Below, in pieces: positions 1 through 9,259 of a DNA stretch of 64,000 nucleotides. The position numbers and the translations under genes were made by a program. Origin of the DNA: Arthrobacter sp. ISL-85. Its GTDB lineage: Bacteria > Actinomycetota > Actinomycetes > Actinomycetales > Micrococcaceae. The notes under the pieces were generated by a model. The model searched no databases, had not been told where the DNA came from, and saw only the letters and a program-made list of their open reading frames with translations. The DNA lies in assembly GCF_018613675.1 (NCBI RefSeq), contig NZ_JAGGPQ010000004.1:123012-187011 (forward strand), given 5' to 3'. The number at the start of each line of letters is the position of its first letter. Positions within the stretch are counted from its first letter, which is position 1.

Positions 1-677
1 TTGGAGAGGACCGCGGCAACACTGGGGGTGATCCGCATGGCCTGGCGCAGGAACCGCAGTTCCGGTTCCGTGTATTCCTGGGAGGCGTCCGAGACCAGCA
101 GCATGGCGTCCGCCGTGGGAAGTGCGGTCAGGGTGGTCAGGGTGTGGGTGGAGCCCATGCCGCCCACGCCCGGCGAGTCGATGATGGTGAGCCCCCCGGT
201 GAGGATGCGGCGGGGCAGGCAGACCTCAGCGGCCGTGAGGTTCAGGCTGTTTCCCGGGTTGCCCTGTTCGGAGACGAGTACCGGCAGCTCTGACAGCTCG
301 ACGGGCCGGCGCTCCATGCTGCCGTCCCCGCTCTCGCGAGTCCCGGCAAGATTTTCAGCTGCAGGGACCAGGACGGCCGCTGAGGCTGGTTCGCCGTAGC
401 GGACAATCGTGGGCAACGAGGTGGCAATATCGTCATCCACCGGGCACACGGGAGCGTTCACCAGGGCATTGATCAGCTTGCTCTTCCCCTGCTTGAACTC
501 CCCCACCACGATGACCCTGATGCTGGGATCCTGCAGCCGGACCAAGGCCTGGTCCAGCCGCCTGCGCAGGTCCGCGCGGTCGCCGCTGCCCAGCAACTGC
601 AGGCCCTGCTCCACGAGTTTCACCAGCTGCCCGGCCGTCATGGGCCCCGGTTGCCTTGCCGGTCCTGCATCTGCCAC
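1..677 (-). CDS. Dynamin-family GTPase, N-terminal part (runs off left edge)
   Basis: Translating the minus strand gives an uninterrupted GTPase domain with no stop before the window edge. Visible motifs are the P-loop GEFKQGKS (about residue 60), the G3 motif DSPGVGG (about residue 160), and VLSK at the very edge, which fits the start of the G4 motif. This arrangement is that of bacterial dynamin-like proteins, including mycobacterial IniA/IniC, which hydrolyse GTP and remodel membranes. It follows the IniB-like gene on the same strand, as in iniBAC. I chose GTG at 677 because a G-rich Shine-Dalgarno (GCAGGGGG) lies upstream; ATG at 641 is the alternative. The C-terminal stalk and membrane-binding regions lie outside the window. 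Confidence 0.85.
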   Translation of the reverse strand, partial: MADAGPARQPGPMTAGQLVKLVEQGLQLLGSGDRADLRRRLDQALVRLQDPSIRVIVVGEFKQGKSKLINALVNAPVCPVDDDIATSLPTIVRYGEPASAAVLVPAAENLAGTRESGDGSMERRPVELSELPVLVSEQGNPGNSLNLTAAEVCLPRRILTGGLTIIDSPGVGGMGSTHTLTTLTALPTADAMLLVSDASQEYTEPELRFLRQAMRITPSVAAVLS

Positions 678-727
678 AGCGTGTCCCCCTGCCCCAGCGC
701 CAAGAATTGCCTCCCCGGAATAGCGTG

Positions 728-1780
728 TTACAGCATGGTGGAGTCGTCAACCACCGGATGGTCGATGGTGGTGTGGTTGTCCAGGTCCGCATCCGCGTGG
801 GTGGAGTTGTCCTCCGTGAAATCCAGCTGGCTGTCCGCAACCACCAGGTTGTCCTCGGCGATGCTGCTGGCCGAGGTGTCCTGGAACGAGTCCTCCACGT
901 GGACCTCGGCTGCGGTATGGGTGGAGCTGTCCGGGTTGAAGGAGTGGTCCGCCGCTATGGAGTTGTCGGTGGAGTTGTCGGAATTGTCGTTGAACGAGTC
1001 CCGGACGTCGAGGTCCACTTCGGTGCTGAGGGAGTGGTCCGAATAATCCGTGTGGTGGGAATTGTCCGGGCTGTCGTTGAAGGAATCGTCCACGTCCAGG
1101 CCGAGGTCGGTGTTGAAGGAGTCGGAGATGTCCGTCTGCTCATTGGCCATGCTGACGTCGCCGCCTGCATGGATGGAGTTGTCCGTGGAACTGTCGGTCG
1201 AATGGTCAGTGTTGTAGGAGTCCCTGATGTTGTCCGAGTCCCGGACGCCGGCGTCGTCACCGGCTGCCACGGCCCGGTCGCCGGAGGCCACCACGGCATG
1301 ATTGTCGAACCACTGTTCCACGTCCCCATGCGCCCAGATGTTTTGGTTGACGGACTGGTCAGTGATGGTGTCCCGGTCGTCCAGCATGGTGGTGTTGGTC
1401 GTGTAGGAGAAGTGCTTCACCACGTGGTGGAGCTGTTGTACCGCGTGGGCGTGGTCGTCATGGTCGTAGTTAGCGCCGCCCTGCCCTGCGGCATGGATGG
1501 CTGAGGTGCCTCCGATATAGGCCGCCGGCGCGCTTTGTTGCCCGGCCCAGGCACTGTTGCCGCCCGTGTGGTGCTCCCGGGCGAAGGAGGAGGCATTGAC
1601 TGTAATGGGAGCGTAATCGAGGACAACTGGCATAGCGGCGTCAACGTCGGCGGAGCACACGTTAGCCAGGCCGTGTGCCTCAAGTGCCCTCTCCGGGTCA
1701 TCCAGGAACTCCTGCATCGCCTCCCGGCTGCCAAAGAGCTGCATCAGGAACTGAACAAGGTCATTTGCGAGTGTTGGCAT
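728..1780 (-). CDS. IniB-like repeat protein
   Basis: 350 residues. The N-terminal ~50 residues (MPTLANDLVQFLMQLF, then DDPERALEAHGL) match the IniB N-terminal domain. The middle is Gly/Ala/His-rich, and residues ~170-350 are extremely rich in Asp, Ser, Asn, Thr and His, with recurring DSFND, DNSTDNS and ADHSF motifs. No signal peptide or membrane segment is visible, so any surface role is unproven. In Mycobacterium tuberculosis IniB is the first product of the cell-wall-stress-induced iniBAC operon. I chose ATG 1780 because GAGG lies nine bases upstream; a GTG fifteen bases further upstream is possible. A TTGACA at 1828-1823 in the upstream gap could be a -35 box, but I see no clean -10. Confidence 0.8.
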   Translation of the reverse strand: MPTLANDLVQFLMQLFGSREAMQEFLDDPERALEAHGLANVCSADVDAAMPVVLDYAPITVNASSFAREHHTGGNSAWAGQQSAPAAYIGGTSAIHAAGQGGANYDHDDHAHAVQQLHHVVKHFSYTTNTTMLDDRDTITDQSVNQNIWAHGDVEQWFDNHAVVASGDRAVAAGDDAGVRDSDNIRDSYNTDHSTDSSTDNSIHAGGDVSMANEQTDISDSFNTDLGLDVDDSFNDSPDNSHHTDYSDHSLSTEVDLDVRDSFNDNSDNSTDNSIAADHSFNPDSSTHTAAEVHVEDSFQDTSASSIAEDNLVVADSQLDFTEDNSTHADADLDNHTTIDHPVVDDSTML

Positions 1781-1946
1781 ATGCTTCGTCCTCACATCTC
1801 TTCTTTAAGTTGTGGATCATCCTGTCAACGTGTCCCGTTGCTTCAAACCTAGATTCGCTGCCGGGGACAGGGCATCGGGCGCTTTCCCCCTACCCGCGGG
1901 TGCCGGTCCGGGGCAGCGATGCCTCCGTGCCTAGGGGTATTAGGGG

Positions 1947-4031
1947 TCATTCCTGTTGCCGATTCAGTTGCTGGGAATGTTCCACGCCGAGCGCCAGCCG
2001 CAAACGTGCCAACAGGTCGGAACGGTTTTCCGCTCCCAGCCGGCGCCGGATCCTTGCGATGTGGTGCTCTGCGGTGCGGGGCGAAATGTAGATGGCCTCG
2101 CCGATCTCCCGGTAGGTCTTACCCTCAAGCACCAGCCTGGCCACTTCTTTTTCGCGTTCGCTCAATCCGGAGCCGTCCGATTGGGCGCCTTTGCCACCGA
2201 TGTCGGCACCGCTTCCGGCCTGCACCTCCGCTGCTCCGGATGCTCCCCCGGGACTGCCTTGCGGATGAAGGTCCCGCGCGCAGGAGAGCAGGCGCATCAT
2301 GTCCCGACGCTCGTCGGCGCGGGCGGCAGCGTGCCCGGCGAGCCGTGCCCCTTCCCAGGGCATTCCCACCGCGCCCAGCAGCCTGGCCGCATTCTCCACC
2401 TCGGCGGTCCGGAAGCGGCCTGCCAGCACCGACACCCAGGCTTTGCCCGCCGTGGCGAGGACTGCGGCAAGCTGGCTGTGGGCAGAGGCCCGGGCCAGTG
2501 CGGTTGCGTGCGGGGCAAGATCGGCGGGGCTTTCGTTCAGCAGCGCAGCCTGGACGGCGGACCAGTGCAGGGGAACAGCCCACAGCGCAGGACCGCCCAG
2601 GCGGCCCAGCAGCTTCCAGGCGTCCTCCAGGTACTGTGCCACACGGCGCGTCTCCCGCAGCCGGGCCGCGGCGATCAGCAGTTCCCCCCACGGCAACAGG
2701 TTGTAGAGGTCCACCGATGTGTGGAGCATGGCCTCTCGTGCCCGTTCCCATGCCCTGAGCAGCTCCGGCACGTCGCCGTTCCGGCGGGCAAGCCCCACCT
2801 CGAGGGCCGCGCACATGAACTCGTCGCGCGGGACCAGAGGCCAGTGGTTTGCTTTGGCCGCTTCCGTGGCCGCCAGGCGGGCGTCCTCGAGCTTGTCCTG
2901 CATCATTGCCGACCAGGCCTGGAGCAGCAGGAGCCGTGGTTGTGCAGCGTCACCGCCCTGCCCGGCTGCGGCTGCCGCCCTGCAGACGGTTTCCGCCAAA
3001 TGCGGCTCACCGCTGTGCAGGGCCAGCAGGGCTGCCAGTGCGGCCGGCGTTTCCGGCAGGGGAAGGGCCGTGCCCGCCGAGTTCAGCATGTCCGATGCAT
3101 GGATCAGGATGGAGATACCCTGTTGCGGTTTGTCTCCGAGGGACGCGAGGATTCCCTGGCCGGTCTGCACCAGGGCAGCCGCGAGCAGCGTTGGGGAGGC
3201 CGCCGGGGCATCGGGCTGGAAGAAGGCCTCCGCCGCCGCCCGGTCACCGGCACCGATCATGGCGACGGCGGCCAGCGGCGCAGAGGAGCCCACCCGCCCC
3301 GGACCAAGCCAGCTGTAGACGTCAGCTCCCCGGCCCAGCATTCCCCGCTGGGCCCAGACGGAGGCAGCGACATCGGCTCCGCGGCGCACGTCCGGCGGGT
3401 CCGGGCTGACCAGGAGTGCGTCGATGATGCGGGCCGCGGTATCGAGTTCCCCGTCACCGGCCGCGGCTTGGGCGCGCCTGGCTGCCGTGGCCAGCGGGTC
3501 AGCGCCGGCCAGGAGTGCTTCCTCGTAGAGTTGCGACGCAAGCCGGGGGTCATTTTCGAGCACGGCGTTCGCCGCTTGCTCCAGTTCCGCGGCCACCCGG
3601 GGATCAGCAAGGCCACCCCTCGCCAGCTCCCGGGCGAGGTTGCCCAGCGGTTGGCCTGCGGACGCGAAGACGGTCACGAGCTCACGCTGGAGCGCGTGCA
3701 CCTTGGCCGTTGGCGTGGCGGCCAGCAGCGCGTGCTGGGCGGTTCCCACCACCGTTCCGTCCGGCCTCAGCAATCCCGCGGCCTCCGCGCGGTCCACCAG
3801 GGAATCAAGGTCCTCCACCGTTCCACTGATGAACTTGTGCTGGAGGTCGGCCGGAAGCGGTCCCGGCAGGGCGAAGCCCACCGAGAGCGCCAGCAGCAGC
3901 TCCCGGACGGCAGCGTTCGCACCCTTCAGCTGCTTGGCCATCAGCTCCGCGGCATGGGGCGGATGCCCCTGGTGGTCCGGTGCGGTGTGGAGGGGTACGG
4001 GTCGCTCCGCCCGCTGAAGGTGCCCGTCCAT
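1947..4031 (-). CDS. LuxR-family regulator with long helical sensor region
   Basis: 694 residues. The C-terminal LuxR/GerE helix-turn-helix is clear at residues ~624-683 (SEREKEVARLVLEGKTYREIG, then SPRTAEHHIARIRRRL). The preceding ~550 residues are Ala/Leu-rich helical repeats like the TPR-like arm of large LuxR (LAL/MalT-like) regulators, but no P-loop ATPase is visible. The gene starts one base after the stop of the Hsp70-family gene and precedes the IniB-like gene, so it is probably co-transcribed with the chaperone and is a candidate regulator of the downstream IniB/dynamin genes. That role is inferred. A Met at residue 31 (MAKQLKG) is an alternative start. Confidence 0.8.
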   Translation of the reverse strand: MDGHLQRAERPVPLHTAPDHQGHPPHAAELMAKQLKGANAAVRELLLALSVGFALPGPLPADLQHKFISGTVEDLDSLVDRAEAAGLLRPDGTVVGTAQHALLAATPTAKVHALQRELVTVFASAGQPLGNLARELARGGLADPRVAAELEQAANAVLENDPRLASQLYEEALLAGADPLATAARRAQAAAGDGELDTAARIIDALLVSPDPPDVRRGADVAASVWAQRGMLGRGADVYSWLGPGRVGSSAPLAAVAMIGAGDRAAAEAFFQPDAPAASPTLLAAALVQTGQGILASLGDKPQQGISILIHASDMLNSAGTALPLPETPAALAALLALHSGEPHLAETVCRAAAAAGQGGDAAQPRLLLLQAWSAMMQDKLEDARLAATEAAKANHWPLVPRDEFMCAALEVGLARRNGDVPELLRAWERAREAMLHTSVDLYNLLPWGELLIAAARLRETRRVAQYLEDAWKLLGRLGGPALWAVPLHWSAVQAALLNESPADLAPHATALARASAHSQLAAVLATAGKAWVSVLAGRFRTAEVENAARLLGAVGMPWEGARLAGHAAARADERRDMMRLLSCARDLHPQGSPGGASGAAEVQAGSGADIGGKGAQSDGSGLSEREKEVARLVLEGKTYREIGEAIYISPRTAEHHIARIRRRLGAENRSDLLARLRLALGVEHSQQLNRQQE

Positions 4032-4032
4032 G

Positions 4033-6249
4033 TCAGGCCCCCGGAGATGTGGTCGGAGCCGTTGCGACGGCAGTTTCGGTGGGAGCGTCGGTGGGATCCT
4101 CCGGTGTGGGCGAGGGTGCGACGGCCGGGGTAGGCGTTAAGTCTGCCGTCGGGGAAACGGTCGGATCACCCGTTGGCGCCGGAGCAGCCATTGTGGTGGG
4201 CAGTATTGTGGGGGTCGCTCCCCCTGTGGCGGGAGAAGACGTGCCGGCGCCTGTGGGATCTGTACCGGAATTAAGCGTCGGCTGGGGATCAGTGCCCGGC
4301 GAGGAAGTCCCAGTTGGCGTGGCTGGTGCCGACGTGGGTGGCGGCGCGGTGGTTCCCGGCGACGTGGGTGGCGGCGAGGTGGTTCCCGGCGTCGCGGCCG
4401 GTGGCGGAGCGGTGCTCGGGGATGCGGTTGCGGTGGGCGCAGGGTCCGTCGGGACGGATTGCGGAGTGCCTGGCGGCGCCGCGGGGCCTACAGTGGCTGA
4501 ATCCGGAACAATGCCGGTCCCGGCTGTCCCCGCGCCGGATCCCGAGGGGGGAATCGCGGCAGCGGCTCCACCGGCAGGCGCCGGTCCACCCGCGGTGGCT
4601 CCTCCGGCAGCGTCCGCCGCCTGGCCGCCCTGAATCTTCCTGCTGGTGGGTGAGGCGGACACATCGAGCCCGGGCTCCTGCCCGATCGGCTTCCTCACGC
4701 TGGCTTCAATCCGCGCGAGCGGCTGGGGCGCCCCAATGGCTGCCGCTCCCCCTCCGTCAGGAGATTCCGTGGCGCCGGTGCCCGGAGACTCACCGGTACT
4801 GGCGCCGGCCTGCGGCACGAACATCGCGGTGAGGCTTCCAAAGCCGTCCGGACTTTGCGCGGCAGTGGCCGTGAGGACCGTGAGGAGAGCTGCAGCAGCG
4901 GCAACAGCCGTGACCCGGACGGTGGGTTTCGGGGCATGCGCGCCCCTTTCCCCACGATTGGCACCGCGGGCGGCACCTGACCCCGCACCGGCACCCGCCG
5001 CCGTCGCATATTTACGCGACCAGCTGGGCAGGCCCGGGGCGATGGGAGCGGGCGGCAATGCGGAGGCCACGACGGCGGGCGGCGGTGCTCCGGCGGCCGC
5101 TTCAGTTTCTGCCGCTTCAGTCCTGGCTTCTGTTTCGGCGTTTTCGGCCTCTGCCAGGGCCGCGGCGGCGTGGGCAAGACGGGCCGCCACGGCCGCCCCG
5201 AGGCAGATGGAGGACTTGGGGTCTGCGTCCACTGCAATGGGCCGGTCCAGCTCTTCGGACACCACTTGTGCCACCAGGGGAATCCGGGACGAGCCTCCGA
5301 TCAACAACACCGTGGACAGGTCTGCGGGCGCCAGGTGGAGTTGGGCCAGGGAGTGCTGCAGCGCGTCCACCGTCTCCCGCACGGGTTCTTCGATCAGGGC
5401 CTCGAACTCGGAACGGACCAGGCGGACCTGCTGCTGGACTCCGGGCAGGAGCACCGGAATGCTTGCCTCGCTGTCCGCGGACAGTGCTTCCTTGGCTTCC
5501 ACGCATTCACGCCGGAGGCGGGTCAGGGCCCCACGGACCACGGGATCGGTGGGGTCCAGGTCCGTCAGGGCATTCCCGGTGTGCCCGGCAACGTAGCCGA
5601 ACACCGCGGCGTCAAAGTCGGCGCCGCCGAGGTCTTCGATGCCCTCCGGACGGCCCAGCAGGTCGAAGCGGCTGCTGCCGGCCTTCCTCAGCACGGCGGT
5701 GTCGAAGGTTCCGCCGCCGAGGTCGTATACGGCGATGGTGCTGCCCTCCTCCACCCGCACCTGCGATGCGTAGTGCAGCGCTGCGGCTTCGGGTTCGGGG
5801 AGGAGTGTGACGTTCTCCAGGCCGTGGGCAGAGAGGGCGTCGCGGACTACGGACAAGCGGTGGTTGCCCCAGGCGGCGGGGTGGGTCAGGAAGACGGCCG
5901 ACGCCGGGCCCCCTTCACGTTCGGCGGCCCGGTCCGCCACCCAGCGGGCCATAATGGCGAACACGTCCTCCGGCTGCAGCGCCAGGGTGCCCAGGATAAT
6001 GGGTACGTCGTCGCCGACCCGGCGCTTGAATTCCCGCACCACGCGTTCCGGCGAGTCCAGTCCGCGGCGTTCGGCGGCCTCGCCCACCAGGACTGTGCCG
6101 ACCTCAGGGAAGTACACCACGGAGGGAACCGATGCTCCACGCGCGCCCAGGGGCAGGCACTCGGGCACAGCGGATGCACCCTGGTGAAAACGAACAACTG
6201 CTGCTGCCGTGAAACTGGTTCCGACGTCTACGGCGAGAGCGTAGCTCAT
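4033..6249 (-). CDS. Membrane-anchored Hsp70-family protein with Pro/Thr-rich tail
   Basis: 738 residues. The actin-like ATPase has phosphate-1 DVGTSF (8-13), phosphate-2 YDLGGGTFD (175-183) and the adenosine motif LIGGSSRIP (316-324). Unlike DnaK there is no recognisable substrate-binding domain. After an Ala/Glu-rich linker (~360-440) comes a single hydrophobic segment (444-464) and a ~270-residue Pro/Thr/Ser/Gly-rich low-complexity tail. This predicts a cytoplasmic ATPase anchored to the membrane with an extracytoplasmic disordered tail. I chose the start at ATG 6249 because GAGG lies seven bases upstream and the canonical MSYALAVDVGTS follows. It heads the Hsp70-LuxR-IniB-dynamin gene string. 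The nucleotide-binding assignment is firm; the client is unknown. Confidence 0.85.
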   Translation of the reverse strand: MSYALAVDVGTSFTAAAVVRFHQGASAVPECLPLGARGASVPSVVYFPEVGTVLVGEAAERRGLDSPERVVREFKRRVGDDVPIILGTLALQPEDVFAIMARWVADRAAEREGGPASAVFLTHPAAWGNHRLSVVRDALSAHGLENVTLLPEPEAAALHYASQVRVEEGSTIAVYDLGGGTFDTAVLRKAGSSRFDLLGRPEGIEDLGGADFDAAVFGYVAGHTGNALTDLDPTDPVVRGALTRLRRECVEAKEALSADSEASIPVLLPGVQQQVRLVRSEFEALIEEPVRETVDALQHSLAQLHLAPADLSTVLLIGGSSRIPLVAQVVSEELDRPIAVDADPKSSICLGAAVAARLAHAAAALAEAENAETEARTEAAETEAAAGAPPPAVVASALPPAPIAPGLPSWSRKYATAAGAGAGSGAARGANRGERGAHAPKPTVRVTAVAAAAALLTVLTATAAQSPDGFGSLTAMFVPQAGASTGESPGTGATESPDGGGAAAIGAPQPLARIEASVRKPIGQEPGLDVSASPTSRKIQGGQAADAAGGATAGGPAPAGGAAAAIPPSGSGAGTAGTGIVPDSATVGPAAPPGTPQSVPTDPAPTATASPSTAPPPAATPGTTSPPPTSPGTTAPPPTSAPATPTGTSSPGTDPQPTLNSGTDPTGAGTSSPATGGATPTILPTTMAAPAPTGDPTVSPTADLTPTPAVAPSPTPEDPTDAPTETAVATAPTTSPGA

Positions 6250-6422
6250 GGTTACCTCGGAAGGCTGGCGGTCCACATGCAAGCTTCATCACAGTGAACC
6301 TCACCAACGTAGCATTACCGGAGGACCCTGGGACAGCCCTGTTGCTACATCGAATGGTTAATTGGCGGCCCATTGCCACACAGCGGTTGGATTATTGGTC
6401 CAACTTCCAGTACGGGCCCTGC

Positions 6423-7511
6423 TTAGAGGCCGGAGTAGGAGTGGAGCCCATTGAAGAACTGGTTCACGATGGTGAAGTTGAAGATCACGCAAAGGTAGCC
6501 CACGATCGACAGCCATGCCGCCCGGGTTCCGGTCCAGCCGCGGGTGGCACGCGCGTGCAGGTATCCGGCGTAGACAACCCAGATAACGAACGTCCACACC
6601 TCTTTGGTGTCCCAGCCCCAGAACCGGCCCCAGGCCTTTTCCGCCCAGATGGCACCGAACATGAGGGTGAAGGTCCAGCCGATGAAGGCGATGGCGTTGA
6701 TCCGGTAGGACAGGTTCTCCAGGCTAAGCGCGGACGGCACCAGGCGCATGAAGCCGAGCTTGTCGGCGCCGCCGGCAGCGACGGTCTTCTGCCGGTGTGA
6801 CTGCACCAGCTGCAGGGCGGACATCGCGAACGTCAGGGTGAACAGGGCCGAGGAAAGCACGGCAATGGAGACGTGGATGACCAGCCAGTAGCTCTGCAGG
6901 GCGGGAACCAGGTGGCCAACGGGAGTCCAGAACGCCACCGAGGCAGCCACCAGCATGATGATCACCAGGCCCACCACGAAGGTTCCCAGGAAGCGGAGGT
7001 CGCGGCGGATCAGCGAGAGCAGGAACACGGCCGCCACCAGGAACGCGCCCGTGGTGAGGAATTCGTACATGTTGCCCCACGGCACCCGGCCGGCACCCAA
7101 AGCCCTGGTGACAACCCCTGCGCCGTGAATGAGGACGGCAAGGGTGGTCAGGGCCACGGCGACCCGCGCCGGGACCCGGCGCTCCGTGGCGTACTTCATG
7201 TCGCCGTCGGCCGTCATGACACCGCCGGTTCCGGCCCCGCCGGCCCTGCCAGCGGACGACGACGGGCGTTCAGCGCGGTCAGCGGGCCCGTCCAGGCGGG
7301 CCCCGGCCGAGCCAGCGGCAACACCGGCGGCCACGGGAACCTTAGTGGCTGCTCCGGCCTGCGCGGCTTTGAGGTCCACCGCGCGCAGGGCCTTGCTGCT
7401 CTTGGCCAGGTCCCAGGCGAAGGCTATGAAGGCTACGGTGTAGGTCCCCGCCGCCAGCAGCATGAAGAGTTCGCTGTACTGGCCCATGGTTTCGTTGATT
7501 CCAAATGGCAT
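6423..7511 (-). CDS. ccsB: Cytochrome c biogenesis protein CcsB (CcsA/ResC type)
   Basis: 362 residues, with about eight hydrophobic segments. The haem-handling WGRFWGWDTKEVW motif (WWD domain) is at residues 294-306. With ResB it forms the System II haem-export and cytochrome c synthetase complex, which attaches haem to CXXCH apocytochromes on the outer face of the membrane. The region between the first and second membrane segments (about residues 45-100) is a Gly/Ala-rich linker longer than in many homologues. The start overlaps the resB stop by one base (TAATG), so translation is likely coupled. It is the last gene of the cytochrome c maturation operon; the 173 bases before the Hsp70 gene hold no gene. 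Confidence 0.92.
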   Translation of the reverse strand: MPFGINETMGQYSELFMLLAAGTYTVAFIAFAWDLAKSSKALRAVDLKAAQAGAATKVPVAAGVAAGSAGARLDGPADRAERPSSSAGRAGGAGTGGVMTADGDMKYATERRVPARVAVALTTLAVLIHGAGVVTRALGAGRVPWGNMYEFLTTGAFLVAAVFLLSLIRRDLRFLGTFVVGLVIIMLVAASVAFWTPVGHLVPALQSYWLVIHVSIAVLSSALFTLTFAMSALQLVQSHRQKTVAAGGADKLGFMRLVPSALSLENLSYRINAIAFIGWTFTLMFGAIWAEKAWGRFWGWDTKEVWTFVIWVVYAGYLHARATRGWTGTRAAWLSIVGYLCVIFNFTIVNQFFNGLHSYSGL

Positions 7512-9259
7512 TACTGGTCCTTTTCGGGCCCGGTGGGGCCTGCTGGGGTGGTGAGGGAGCCTTCGGCATTGTCGACGGAGCCTGCGACATTATCGCTTGT
7601 CCGGCTGGGAGTTCGCTGGGATCCGGCAGTGTCTTCAGGCAGCTGCCACTCTGTGGTGAACAGTTTCCGAAGCGCCGCCGCCTCGCCGGCCAGGCGGTGG
7701 TCCTCGCCGCGGGCCAGGAGCCCGTATTCCACCATGGTGCGGCCGGCGGAGGCGGTGCCGGTCCGTACCCAGACGCGCCGGCGGTTGACGTAGAGCGAGA
7801 GGATCAGGCCCGCCACGGCAAGCAGGGCGAAGACCAGGGCGTACGCCTGTCCGGGGTTGTGGTGGATGTCCACGCCGATGTACCGCTTCACGCCGTCAAA
7901 GCTGATAGTGCCCTTGCCGTCCGGCAGGGTATAGGTGGAGCCGGGGGCAAGCGTGATGCCGCCTGCCGCCAGGTTCCTTGCATTGAGCGGCGTTAGGTTT
8001 TTCACGTCGAGTTCGAAGACGTTCTGCGGGGCCCCGGTGTTCAGGCCCAGGTCTCCATAGTAGGAGTTCAGGGTGAGCTGCGGGTTGAAGAGTTCCGGGT
8101 CGGCGCTGAACGAAACGTTTTTGTCATTGACGAAGGCCGTCGGGAGGAAGAAGCCAACGAAGCCCAACTGGTCCGGCTTGGCGTCGGGGACCTTGATCAC
8201 CACCGAGGAGTAGTAGTTCTGGCCCTGCAGTTTGGCCACCACCGGACCCTGCATGGCCACGTTGCCGGCCCCGTCCCGGATGGTCACCACCGGCGCGTAG
8301 CCGTTGCCGGTCAGGTAGATGCTGGTGCCGCCCAGGCTCACGGGGTCGTTGACCTTCAGCAGTTCCTGTTTGGGCGGGGCGTCCGGGTTTTCCTTGGTGG
8401 TCACGGTGGCGGCGAAATCGATGGGCTGGCCGAACTTGCCCCTGGATTCGCGGTCGAAGGTGATGTTGAACTTGTTCAGCTGGAGCGAGTACGGCTGGAG
8501 CTGGCTGGACTGGAAGTTGGTGCCCGGGTTGAACTGGTCGTAGCCCACCAGGGTGTTCACGAACGTGTCGCCTTCCACCAGGATGCGCTGGCCGCTGTAC
8601 CCGAACAGGCCGCCGGCGGCCACGGATACCAGCACGCCGATCAGCGAGGTGTGGAAGACCAGGTTGCCAACTTCCTTCATGAAGCCGCGTTCGGCACCGA
8701 GGGACGGAAGGGCGCCGTCGGCATCCCGGACCTCAACCCGGTAGCCGCGCTTGCGCAACAGCCCTGCCGCACCATTGATGGCGTCCGACGCCGGGACGGC
8801 TGCACCGGCGGGGATCACCAGGGTGCCGTATTCCGGCAGCCGGGACAGGCGCTGCGGGGTCCGCGGGGGCTGGGAGCGCATGGCCTTGTAGTGGGCAATG
8901 GCCCGCGGCACCACGCAGCCGATCAGCGAGATGAACAGCAGGAGGTAGATCGCGGAGAACCACGCCGAGGAGTAGACGTCGTAGAGCTGCAGCGAATCCA
9001 GCAGCTTGCCGTAGTCGGGGTGGTCCTTGATGTACTGGGTCACCACGGCCGGGTTTGCGGGCCGTTGCGGGAACAGCGATCCGGGGACAGCGGCGACGGC
9101 GAGGAGCAGCAACAGGAACAGCGCGGTGCGCATGCTGGTCAGCTGGGTCCAGGCCCACCGCAGCATGCCTTTGGGCCCCAGGGCCGGGAGGGCAGCCTGG
9201 GCTTTCGCCTCTGCAACAGGGACGGATTGCTTCTTCTTTACGTTCACACGCTCGCTCAT
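7511..9259 (-). CDS. resB: Cytochrome c biogenesis protein ResB
   Basis: 582 residues. After a basic N-terminus (MSERVNVKKKQSV) come membrane segments near residues 40-60 and 90-120, another near 180-200, a large extracytoplasmic domain, and a last segment near 510-530. This is the topology of ResB/Ccs1, the partner of CcsB in System II haem attachment. A longer reading frame upstream is not real: the ATG at 9259 shares a base with the ccdA stop (TGATG) and begins the family-like N-terminus. The C-terminal ~50 residues after RTPSRTSDN are low-complexity. Operon position between ccdA and ccsB is the usual actinobacterial order. Confidence 0.92.
   Translation of the reverse strand: MSERVNVKKKQSVPVAEAKAQAALPALGPKGMLRWAWTQLTSMRTALFLLLLLAVAAVPGSLFPQRPANPAVVTQYIKDHPDYGKLLDSLQLYDVYSSAWFSAIYLLLFISLIGCVVPRAIAHYKAMRSQPPRTPQRLSRLPEYGTLVIPAGAAVPASDAINGAAGLLRKRGYRVEVRDADGALPSLGAERGFMKEVGNLVFHTSLIGVLVSVAAGGLFGYSGQRILVEGDTFVNTLVGYDQFNPGTNFQSSQLQPYSLQLNKFNITFDRESRGKFGQPIDFAATVTTKENPDAPPKQELLKVNDPVSLGGTSIYLTGNGYAPVVTIRDGAGNVAMQGPVVAKLQGQNYYSSVVIKVPDAKPDQLGFVGFFLPTAFVNDKNVSFSADPELFNPQLTLNSYYGDLGLNTGAPQNVFELDVKNLTPLNARNLAAGGITLAPGSTYTLPDGKGTISFDGVKRYIGVDIHHNPGQAYALVFALLAVAGLILSLYVNRRRVWVRTGTASAGRTMVEYGLLARGEDHRLAGEAAALRKLFTTEWQLPEDTAGSQRTPSRTSDNVAGSVDNAEGSLTTPAGPTGPEKDQ

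Noticed and set aside
1..399. Plus-strand open frame at the left edge
   Set aside because: The opposite strand encodes unmistakable dynamin GTPase motifs over the same bases.
1956..4133. Long plus-strand open frame of 725 codons
   Set aside because: It is antisense to the LuxR-family gene, lacks recognisable domains and has the composition expected of a shadow frame in high-GC coding DNA.
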